A stretch of DNA of 51,534 nt, from NCBI GenBank assembly GCA_947575805.1, contig CANPOY010000020.1, positions 1 through 51,534 of the forward strand, given 5' to 3'. The stretch's first letter is position 1, and the number at the start of each line of letters is the position of its first letter. Source of the DNA: an uncultured Lachnospiraceae bacterium (GTDB lineage Bacteria; Bacillota; Clostridia; Lachnospirales; Lachnospiraceae). The notes beneath the pieces are model-generated. The model ran no database searches, was not told the origin of the DNA, and worked only from the letters and a program-made list of their open reading frames with translations. The position numbers and the translations under genes are program-made. Positions 1 to 6,373 of this stretch are shown here, in pieces.

Positions 1-46
1 CACACGGACCTGAACCGTGCGCGTCTGCCAATTCCGCCATTCCTGC
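1..46 (-). tRNA. tRNA-Leu (anticodon CAG), 5' part only
   Basis: Read on the minus strand the sequence begins GCAGGAATGGCGGAATTGG, the typical acceptor arm and D arm of a class II bacterial tRNA-Leu. It continues into an anticodon stem CACGG / CCGTG around the loop TTCAGGT, which gives anticodon CAG. The window edge cuts the gene just after the anticodon stem, so the variable arm, T arm and 3' end are not visible. Confidence 0.9.
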
Positions 47-57
47 GAACAAATTGT

Positions 58-86
58 ATTTTACACGATCATTACACAAAAGTCAA
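58..86 (-). promoter_or_regulatory. SigA-type promoter for tRNA-Leu
   Basis: On the minus strand TTGACT (81-86) and TAAAAT (58-63) are separated by exactly 17 bases. The tRNA 5' end lies 11 bases past the -10 box, as expected for a tRNA promoter. Confidence 0.7.
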
Positions 87-117
87 TGGCTTTTTTAAAA
101 AAATTTGCAAATTAAGG

Positions 118-166
118 AAAAAGGATGCAAATCCCCGGGGCATGCCGCCCCGGCGGGTTCACATCC
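118..166 (-). terminator. Rho-independent terminator of the FliD-like gene
   Basis: Minus-strand hairpin with outer arms GGATG (162-166) and CATCC (123-127) and a GC-rich inner stem (CCGGGGC / GCCCCGG), followed by TTTTT (118-122). It lies just past the stop of the 403-residue gene and ahead of the tRNA promoter. Confidence 0.8.
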
Positions 167-194
167 TGCATATCCCTATCGTTCCGAAATCCGA

Positions 195-1406
195 TCACAT
201 GATACCGGTATAGCCTGAACTCCCCTGTACGTTATATGCACCGTTCGCCGTATATCCACTGCCGACATTCGCCTGCGTATTCATATAGTAATCCACAAGG
301 GAAGCGTTGGTAGCAACGGAAGACCCGTAATCCTTAAAGAAATCCTGTACCTTGGACATATCTGCCTTTTTAAACGTGTCCTCGTCGATCTTCATTCTGC
401 CCTTGGCATCCACATTGATTCCAAACTGCTTCAGCACATCCGCATTCTTCGCCGTTTTTTCCCTGATAGAGGTCAGATTTGCCACAACGCCGGAATTTGA
501 ACTGGATTCTGCGGTGTCGAACATACGGTTATAATTGCTGACAAAGCTTTTTGCCACGGAAAAAATCTTATCAACCTCATATTTCTCCGTACCGTCCTGA
601 TCCTTCACCTTTTGATACAATTCACTGTCTGCCAGCGTTTTACTGTCCGCCTTCAGGCCGGCCGCACCGGAAATCACCGGCTTGCCTGTCTCCGTTTTAT
701 CCGTCTGGTCCGTCTTGTCTGTCGTATTCTTGCCGGTGGTTATTCCCGCATACTGAACACGGGATGCCAGCCTGGAACCATAGCTCATAATATCATCCGC
801 CGAGAACAGCTTCTGCACTTTAGAGAGATCCGCTGCTTTCAGTTTGGCTTCATCCACCTCCAGTGTACCGTTTGAATTTACCCTGACACCGATTTCCGAA
901 AGCTTGCCGGAGTTCGCAGCCGTACTGCTCATCATATTCGCCACATACGCCGTTTTACCCGTCAATGTAGAACCCTTTGACGCATTCACCACATTATTAT
1001 AATCCGCCACAAAGGTTTTCACGGCTGAAACCACCTTGTCCGCCGCACTTTTACCGTTTTCCGTATCCGTATAAGTTGTACTGTTCTGCAACGTGGAAAG
1101 AGACTTGTTCAAGCTTGAAAGCCCTGATGTCAGATTGGCATTTGCCGCCTGCACATCCTTGGATACCCTGGGATTCTTCTTCTCCTCTTCCAGCTTTTTC
1201 AGAATATTCTTTGTGCTGCTCTTCCCGCTGCCTGCCGATGGTGCAGTATCCTGGCCCTCTGCGTAATATGCCTTCATCAGCTTCCCGTAACTGCCGTTCT
1301 TGATAGCAGCGTAATCACTGAGGAAATTGCTGCCTGCAACGCTGGCTGCACCGCTCCCCAGACTCCCGAACAAAAACGAAACATCCTGTTTCTCGTGAAT
1401 ATTCAT
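195..1406 (-). CDS. FliD-like protein with two tandem C-terminal-type modules
   Basis: A 403-residue protein with an excellent ribosome site (AGGAGGTG, 1411-1418) before ATG 1406. Two similar modules are visible, at about residues 120-210 and 270-360. Each has a helix such as VKTFVADYNNVV or AKSFVSNYNRMF, then a GVRVNSNGTLEVDEAKLK-like or GINVDAKGRMKIDEDTFK-like turn, then a KVQ-[KD]-[LF]-F helix. This is the pattern of the FliD flagellar cap C-terminal domain (PF07195). There is no signal peptide or membrane segment. The N-terminus includes AAIKNGSYGKLMKAYYA, a stretch I recall from Lachnospiraceae proteins of this type. The central part is rich in Ser, Thr, Asn and Lys. No flagellar genes flank it. 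It may be an exported surface or filament-associated protein rather than a true cap. Family resemblance is fairly clear; the role is unknown. Confidence 0.75.
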   Translation of the reverse strand: MNIHEKQDVSFLFGSLGSGAASVAGSNFLSDYAAIKNGSYGKLMKAYYAEGQDTAPSAGSGKSSTKNILKKLEEEKKNPRVSKDVQAANANLTSGLSSLNKSLSTLQNSTTYTDTENGKSAADKVVSAVKTFVADYNNVVNASKGSTLTGKTAYVANMMSSTAANSGKLSEIGVRVNSNGTLEVDEAKLKAADLSKVQKLFSADDIMSYGSRLASRVQYAGITTGKNTTDKTDQTDKTETGKPVISGAAGLKADSKTLADSELYQKVKDQDGTEKYEVDKIFSVAKSFVSNYNRMFDTAESSSNSGVVANLTSIREKTAKNADVLKQFGINVDAKGRMKIDEDTFKKADMSKVQDFFKDYGSSVATNASLVDYYMNTQANVGSGYTANGAYNVQGSSGYTGIM

Positions 1407-1600
1407 ATCGCACCTCCTTGTATATAATTATAATCGGCTGATACGCCATAAAAATTTATAGCCTGCACTATTTTGATTCCCGGGCCAATGTTTCAAAATC
1501 CGCCCTGTACGTCTCGTCTCCAAAGGCCCCGTGCAGCCCGGCCCGTCTACTATCGTTCCTTTTTTCCATTGTATCACATTCATTGCACAAAGTAAAACGA

Positions 1601-3574
1601 TTAATTCGCCAAACCGGGGCTGTCCAGCCGCATTCTGGCCAGAACCGCCAACAGCTCGTATTTTCTGGGCAGATCCATCCATCTTCCGCATTCCGCAAAG
1701 AAGGGGGAAAAGGCGGAATCCAACCCCAGCTCCCCGATTTCCTCCAGCAGACGGTCCACCTCTTCCTCCAGGCATACCCATCTGGGCGCCGGCTCCGCTC
1801 TCTGCACCTCTTCCCCCGTCCTGTCTGGCCCCTCCGGGGCAGCGGCCCAGGCTTCGGCTCCGGGTATCATAAATCTCTGGAACCGCTCCAGGGGATTCAA
1901 GGCACCCATCAGCCGCCGCAGCAGAAAGGCGATGGCATTCAACTGGGGAACGCTTGCAATGTCGTGGAGCATACGAATATCCACCCGCTCATCTCCCAGA
2001 ATCAGAAATCCCAGATCCCACACCTGCATCACTTCCGTGGAAGCCCCCAGGGGACGGGTATTTAAATAATTGGCATCCACCCTGTCCTGATTTGTAAAAT
2101 CCGCCGGTTTCAGTACTTCCTGCTTACGGCCGCCTGCTCCGTACACATATGCCGCCTGCAGCGCCTTGGCGTCCTTCGTCACCTGGCTGATCCGGTAGTC
2201 CTTCATAATATAGATTCTGTCCGCCGCCTGCAGATATTCACTGCTGCCCCCGATCACCAGGATAGTGGAAACCTTTCTCTGCCCGGCCAGCTCCTGCACC
2301 CTTTCTACAAAAGGCGTAATCGGCTCCTTCTCAATCAGTTCTTTCATCACATGATCCTGGATCATAAAATTAGTGGCGGTTTTGTCCTCGTCGATCAATA
2401 GCAGCTTTACGCCCCAATTCACCGCCTCCACGATATTGGCCGCCTGAGAGGTGGAACCGGAGGCGTGGTCCGTAGAGAAATCCCTCGGATCGCTGCCGGG
2501 AATCCACTTGATAAAGGGAGAAAGATTCCCGTGCCTTATCCTTCTGCCGTCCTCCGCGGAAATCTGCATGGCAGAAGGCACCGTGATCACCAGCTCTCTG
2601 CCGTCGCCGCCGATATGGTCGTAAATTCCGGCGCTTAAGGCATCCAGCAGGGTACTTTTCCCGGAATATCCGCCCCCGGTGATCACCGTGACGCCCTTTT
2701 GAAAGACCATGCCCCTGATGCCGGCCACCTCTGTCTCGTCCTCCGGCGTTGACTGAAAGGGCACTGCATCCTTCATGGGAAGATCGCTCCCCTGGGCCCT
2801 GGGCAGGATACTGCCGTTAGCCACAAAGGCACAGCAGTCATGGTCCAGAAGCCATTTCCGGATGTCGGCCTGCTTTTTGGAAAGCTCCACCGCCCGTCTC
2901 AGGCCCTCCCTGTCAAATTCCTCCACATAACGGTTCACTGCTTCCGGCAGGTAATCGCAAAGCATTTCTGCCGCTTTCTTGTGCTTTCCCCTGGGAAGCT
3001 GTACCTGCAGCATGATGCTCACACAAAGATAAGCCGGAATCCCCCTTTCCCCGTCTACAGGCGTAATGATACAGCTTTTTCCCGGGGCATAGGAATTCAC
3101 CCCGTTATCCCGCAGGCCGTCCACCGATTCAATGGTATTTTTACCCACAAGCCGGTAATACTTCTGGGGCACGATTCTGGCAGCAATTACGTTTCTTACA
3201 AGAACCTTGCTGTTAGGCTCATAAATAAAGTAATGTCCGTTTTCCACTGCCGTCCGCTTCCGGTTGTCATTCTCCTCATTCAGGACCCGGATGTAGGGGA
3301 TCAGCCCCCGGAAGATATAATCCAGCGCCGCCGTGCTCGTATCTTCCGTTTTCAGTAACTTCATGGGAATATGGATGGTGACTGTAGGCTTAGAAAGCTC
3401 CAGCCGGTTGCTCTTGGTGATTTCATAGCTGATCTCCCCGTCCCAGTACACCGCATGATTATGGACAATCGGATCTTTGTCCATAAAAGTTTCATACATC
3501 TTTCCCTCATACATCTCCTCATATTTCTCACTGGTCGGTTTCATATTCATTATATAATATCTTAATCTTTTCAA
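1601..3574 (-). CDS. Predicted ATPase of the ABC class (COG3044/PF09818-like)
   Basis: About 657 residues. The Walker A loop GGGYSGKST is near residues 300-308 and the Walker B strand LLLIDEDKTA near 391-399, with the long N-terminal domain typical of the ABC_ATPase family. These are soluble proteins without membrane segments; their substrate is not established. I chose the TTG at 3572-3574 as start. The only good ribosome site (GGAAGGAG, 3583-3590) sits 8 bases before it, whereas the downstream ATG at 3550 is over 30 bases away. An open frame reaches 3616 but would run through a terminator hairpin. The C-terminal part (last 100 or so residues) carries a Pro/Glu/Arg-rich linker. The gene follows a leader containing an intrinsic terminator (see 3575-3852), so expression is probably controlled by attenuation. 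Confidence 0.85.
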   Translation of the reverse strand: MKRLRYYIMNMKPTSEKYEEMYEGKMYETFMDKDPIVHNHAVYWDGEISYEITKSNRLELSKPTVTIHIPMKLLKTEDTSTAALDYIFRGLIPYIRVLNEENDNRKRTAVENGHYFIYEPNSKVLVRNVIAARIVPQKYYRLVGKNTIESVDGLRDNGVNSYAPGKSCIITPVDGERGIPAYLCVSIMLQVQLPRGKHKKAAEMLCDYLPEAVNRYVEEFDREGLRRAVELSKKQADIRKWLLDHDCCAFVANGSILPRAQGSDLPMKDAVPFQSTPEDETEVAGIRGMVFQKGVTVITGGGYSGKSTLLDALSAGIYDHIGGDGRELVITVPSAMQISAEDGRRIRHGNLSPFIKWIPGSDPRDFSTDHASGSTSQAANIVEAVNWGVKLLLIDEDKTATNFMIQDHVMKELIEKEPITPFVERVQELAGQRKVSTILVIGGSSEYLQAADRIYIMKDYRISQVTKDAKALQAAYVYGAGGRKQEVLKPADFTNQDRVDANYLNTRPLGASTEVMQVWDLGFLILGDERVDIRMLHDIASVPQLNAIAFLLRRLMGALNPLERFQRFMIPGAEAWAAAPEGPDRTGEEVQRAEPAPRWVCLEEEVDRLLEEIGELGLDSAFSPFFAECGRWMDLPRKYELLAVLARMRLDSPGLAN

Positions 3575-3601
3575 ATTCTGTTCTCCTTCCAAAATTTGCG
3601 C

Positions 3602-3631
3602 GCAAAAAAGACACACCGTTATGATGTGTCT
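3602..3631 (-). terminator. Intrinsic terminator inside the ATPase leader (attenuator)
   Basis: On the minus strand AGACACA (3625-3631) pairs with TGTGTCT (3609-3615) across a 9-base loop and is followed by TTTTTTG. It lies between the leader promoter and the ribosome site of the ATPase gene, so it can only act as a regulated or leaky terminator. Confidence 0.75.
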
Positions 3632-3733
3632 GCCAGCCTACGCTATTTTTGCCCACGCACACGATCCCCTGCCATGCGGGGGGTGCAATCGTTCATAAAG
3701 GTAATTAAAATCGGCATACTTCATGCCCTGTAT

Positions 3734-3772
3734 TCAGTTGTTCGGATCTACCGCCTTTTCGATTTTTCTCAT
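3734..3772 (-). CDS. Possible 12-codon leader peptide
   Basis: ATG 3772 is preceded by a perfect AAGGAGGT (3782-3789) and encodes MRKIEKAVDPNN before TGA. The ribosome site and the peptide are enclosed by the 9-base arms at 3790-3798 and 3732-3740, so translation would open that stem. It may be a real leader peptide or a coincidence inside a structured RNA. The peptide has no run of a single amino acid that would point to classical ribosome-stalling attenuation. Confidence 0.35.
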   Translation of the reverse strand: MRKIEKAVDPNN

Positions 3773-3858
3773 ATCCACAATACCTCCTTCAACTGAATCC
3801 CTCTCCGCCCGGCAGTTACGAACCGCATACGGCAGAGAAACCTTATGCAACTGCATAC

Positions 3859-3887
3859 AGTATATCATCGCGGCCCTGAAAAAGCAA
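3859..3887 (-). promoter_or_regulatory. SigA-type promoter of the ATPase leader
   Basis: On the minus strand TTGCTT (3882-3887) and TATACT (3859-3864) are separated by 17 bases, just after the hairpin that closes the exporter operon. Transcription would start near 3852. Confidence 0.55.
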
Positions 3888-3899
3888 GCCCGATTCGGC

Positions 3900-3932
3900 G
3901 TGAGGAAAATCTGCTATGCAGACTTTCCTCAC
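3900..3932 (-). terminator. Strong hairpin at the end of the ABC exporter operon
   Basis: A near-perfect 15-base stem (3900-3914 with 3918-3932, one mismatch, loop TAT) overlaps the permease stop codon. No T-run follows directly, so it may protect the 3' end of the mRNA or act as a weak terminator. Confidence 0.45.
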
Positions 3933-4714
3933 GTCAGATCCTTCTTTCCGTATTTCCAGAACCCGGCAGCAATTCCCACAAAGGTAACAGCCAGCCCCAC
4001 CCCCAGATATTCAGGCTCTATCCGTCCGTTTGCAGTAATATCCGCACCGTCAGTATATCCGAAGGGCGTAATATACTTTAGGAACCCCGCTTTCTCGGTA
4101 AGATTCGCCACAATATTCAGAAAATAGAACACTGCGGCAAGTCCCAGACCCAAACCCGGCCCGCCGCTGCCCAGAAAGGCAGAGATTCCGAAGCAGACTG
4201 CCGCCGTCTCTATCTGCATGATAAAGTATGCCAGAAACATCAGCCCCAGCAGCTTTCTGTCCGGGGACTCACCGACAAACAGCGCGGTCAGGGCCGTCAC
4301 TGCCACGGCTGCCCCATTGAGGACGGTAATCTGCACCAATACCGCAATCAGCTTCTGGGTAAGCACCCTTCTCCTGCTCACGGGATGAGTCAGCAGAAAC
4401 TCCGCGGTATGCTCCTTCTCTTCCTTTGACAACGCGGAAATGCCCAGCAGCGCGGCAAAGAACGCCCCGCCCAGGCCAAGGATATTTCCGCATTCCACTC
4501 CGAAGAATCCTGTGAACTCACCGAAATTGATCCTGTCCATGCCAAACGCCGCGGAGAACCCTCCCATATTTCCAAAGGCCTGGCTGAGCTCCCCCATCTG
4601 CTTTGCCATTTCCGGATAGATCAGAACACAGGTTCCCAGCAGGAAGGCAATGGCCGCCGTCCATATCATAAGCGGGATTCTTCCCTGCCTGATTTCATGC
4701 CTTAATATTGTCAT
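3929..4714 (-). CDS. ABC-2 type transporter permease
   Basis: A 261-residue membrane protein with about six hydrophobic spans. Examples are IPLMIWTAAIAFLLGTCVLI near residues 13-33 and a Gly/Ala/Leu-rich span GLGLGLAAVFYFLNIVANL near 185-205. The cytoplasmic stretch EEKEHTAEFLLTHPVSRRRV is typical of ABC-2 exporter permeases related to the bacitracin/lantibiotic exporter group. Its start overlaps the end of the ATPase gene by 20 bases, so the two are translationally coupled and should form one exporter. Substrate is not evident. A hydrophobic drug, peptide or lipid is the usual guess for TetR-controlled pairs. Confidence 0.85.
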   Translation of the reverse strand: MTILRHEIRQGRIPLMIWTAAIAFLLGTCVLIYPEMAKQMGELSQAFGNMGGFSAAFGMDRINFGEFTGFFGVECGNILGLGGAFFAALLGISALSKEEKEHTAEFLLTHPVSRRRVLTQKLIAVLVQITVLNGAAVAVTALTALFVGESPDRKLLGLMFLAYFIMQIETAAVCFGISAFLGSGGPGLGLGLAAVFYFLNIVANLTEKAGFLKYITPFGYTDGADITANGRIEPEYLGVGLAVTFVGIAAGFWKYGKKDLT

Positions 4715-5597
4715 TGGCTTCCTCCTTGTAATAGTGCATAAAAATCTCTTCCAAATCGGGCTCCGTAATATTCACATCCTCGACAGGCAGCCGTGCCAAT
4801 GCACTCATCAGTTTCCGGAGATCTCCGCTGTACAGGAATCTTACCGTATTCCCCTCTGCCCTGATATTCCGCATCCCCTCCAGCACCGGCGGCGCAGCAA
4901 TACCTGTCAGAGTAACCTCCTTCGCATTCGTGTGCCCAAGCGCTTCTATACTGTCACAGGCTAATATCCGCCCTTCTTTGATTACGGCCGCATGCTTGCA
5001 ATACTTCTGTATTTCCGAGAGGACATGGGAAGACAGAAAGATCGTGGTCCCCGCCCTGTTCCGTTCCTCCAGAATCCTGTAAAATTCCCGCTGTATCAGC
5101 GGATCAAGCCCGCTTGTAGGCTCATCCAGAATACACAGATCCGGAGCGTGCTGGAGGGCACAGACGATGGAAACCTTTTTCCGATTGCCCAGAGAGAGCT
5201 GATCAACCCTTTTATTCACATCCAGTTCCAGCCTGCGGCACAGCCGACTGGCTTCCTCCCTGCAGTCCCGCTTCCGCAGGCCGGCAGAATATTCCAGAAC
5301 CTCCCCCGCCTTCATTCCCCGGTAGAAATTGGCCTCCGACGGCATATAGCCGATCCTGGCAAGCAGCTCGGTACGCTTTCCGCGAATATCCTCTCCGAAT
5401 ATCTTTGCCGTCCCTCCCGTGGGAGCAATCAAGCCTAACAGAATGCGGATCGTAGTGCTTTTCCCCGCGCCGTTGGGCCCGATAAATCCCAGGAAATCTC
5501 CCTCCGGCACGGCCAGATCCACATCGGTAATCCCCCTTGCCCTGCCATATATCTTCGTCAGTCCTTTGGCTTCTATTGCGTATCTCCCTGCAACCAT
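4695..5597 (-). CDS. ABC transporter ATP-binding protein
   Basis: 300 residues from ATG 5597, chosen because GGAGGTAAGT precedes it directly; the open frame upstream runs into the TetR gene. Walker A is GPNGAGKST, the signature is LSLGNRKK, Walker B is LCILDEPTSGLDP, and the switch His is in FLSSHVLSE. This is the full set for an active ATPase of the ABC-2 exporter class, with the usual extra C-terminal domain of about 80 residues. It energises the permease encoded immediately downstream and is probably repressed by the TetR protein encoded immediately upstream. Confidence 0.9.
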   Translation of the reverse strand: MVAGRYAIEAKGLTKIYGRARGITDVDLAVPEGDFLGFIGPNGAGKSTTIRILLGLIAPTGGTAKIFGEDIRGKRTELLARIGYMPSEANFYRGMKAGEVLEYSAGLRKRDCREEASRLCRRLELDVNKRVDQLSLGNRKKVSIVCALQHAPDLCILDEPTSGLDPLIQREFYRILEERNRAGTTIFLSSHVLSEIQKYCKHAAVIKEGRILACDSIEALGHTNAKEVTLTGIAAPPVLEGMRNIRAEGNTVRFLYSGDLRKLMSALARLPVEDVNITEPDLEEIFMHYYKEEANDNIKA

Positions 5598-5656
5598 ACT
5601 TACCTCCATGATTCTGCTCTGCAGAATCAAAATCAGTGCGGAAAATGCCCGCGCCG

Positions 5657-6271
5657 TTATCTGTCTTTCAGATAGATCTTCTTCCAAAATTTCAGCATTT
5701 CTTTAAAATCCTTTTCCAGCTTTTGCACATCCAGCTCCTCGCCTCGCTGGAAAATTTCCCACAAATAGCCTTCGGAAGCCAGATACATTTCCCGGTGCAT
5801 CATTTTAAGATCAAGTCCTTCCACAAAATCCCCGGGATGAATCCTTGAGAATGCGTCCCTGGCCTTTCGTCCGAAATACTTCTGATAGCTCTCCTGGATC
5901 GCTCCACAGATCTCCGGATCCTTTTCATAAAATGCCTTCACCACAAACCCTGTCATATCGGGATACTTTTTCATCATGTGGATTTTGGCCCGCATTCCCC
6001 GCTCCATCATCTCAAAGAGATCATCAGGCTCATAGCAGCCATATTTGGTGAGGTACTCCACGGTGATGTCACACGCCCTGTCCCACAGGAAGAGATACAG
6101 CTCCCGCTTATTCACAAAATAATGAAACAGCAGAGATTTACTGATTCCCGCCTGGCCGGCTATTTCCAGCATGGGACTCTTCCGGTAAGAATTCCCGGCA
6201 AATACCCGGAATCCCGCATGGATAATCTTCTGCTGCTTTTCCTCCGGCAGCAGGTAAAATTTTTCGTTCAT
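5657..6271 (-). CDS. TetR/AcrR family transcriptional regulator
   Basis: 204 residues. The N-terminal helix-turn-helix spans about residues 10-55, with the recognisable MLEIAGQAGISKSLLFHYF helix and KRELYLFL start of the ligand domain. The rest is all-alpha and divergent, as usual for ligand-binding domains. Start ATG 6271 has an AGGAAAC site. It is the first gene of a three-gene minus-strand operon with an ABC ATPase and permease, so by analogy it represses this exporter until its ligand binds. No clear operator palindrome was found upstream. Confidence 0.88.
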   Translation of the reverse strand: MNEKFYLLPEEKQQKIIHAGFRVFAGNSYRKSPMLEIAGQAGISKSLLFHYFVNKRELYLFLWDRACDITVEYLTKYGCYEPDDLFEMMERGMRAKIHMMKKYPDMTGFVVKAFYEKDPEICGAIQESYQKYFGRKARDAFSRIHPGDFVEGLDLKMMHREMYLASEGYLWEIFQRGEELDVQKLEKDFKEMLKFWKKIYLKDR

Positions 6272-6340
6272 ATTGTTTCCTACCTTACCCCTATACTATA
6301 TCTCCATTGACCGTTTTTGAGAAGCCCCGGATTTTACACA

Positions 6341-6369
6341 GAAAAAGAGTCCTCAACAGGAGGACTCTT
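6341..6369 (-). terminator. Rho-independent terminator of the YfhO-like gene
   Basis: On the minus strand a 10-base stem (AAGAGTCCTC / GAGGACTCTT, loop of 5) runs directly into TTTTTC. It lies 5 bases after the YfhO stop codon. A third copy of GAGGACTCTT (6378-6387) sits in the end of the gene and could compete for pairing. Confidence 0.85.
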
Positions 6370-6373
6370 CCGG

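Larger units (their letters stand above)
3575..3852 (-). promoter_or_regulatory. Structured 5' leader / candidate riboswitch or attenuator of the ABC-class ATPase
   Basis: Between a promoter at 3859-3887 and the TTG start at 3574 lies about 275 bases of untranslated RNA with several stems. Bases 3844-3854 pair with 3812-3817 and 3825-3829. A perfect 9-base arm pair (ATTCAGTTG/CAACTGAAT) joins 3732-3740 and 3790-3798. Small hairpins lie at 3713-3727 and 3662-3691, and a terminator at 3602-3631. The terminator ends about 12 bases before the ribosome site, leaving no room for another promoter. I do not recognise it as a T-box or any other known riboswitch class. Confidence 0.6.

Noticed and set aside
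1468..1569. A 33-codon frame starting MEKRNDSRR upstream of the FliD-like gene
   Set aside because: A plausible promoter (TTTACT, 17 bases, TACAAT) ends only a few bases before its ATG and there is no ribosome site, so it is more likely untranslated leader.
3638..3724. A 28-codon frame in the ATPase leader (begins MKYADFNYLYERL)
   Set aside because: It has no good ribosome site and overlaps the predicted leader hairpins; treated as structured RNA.
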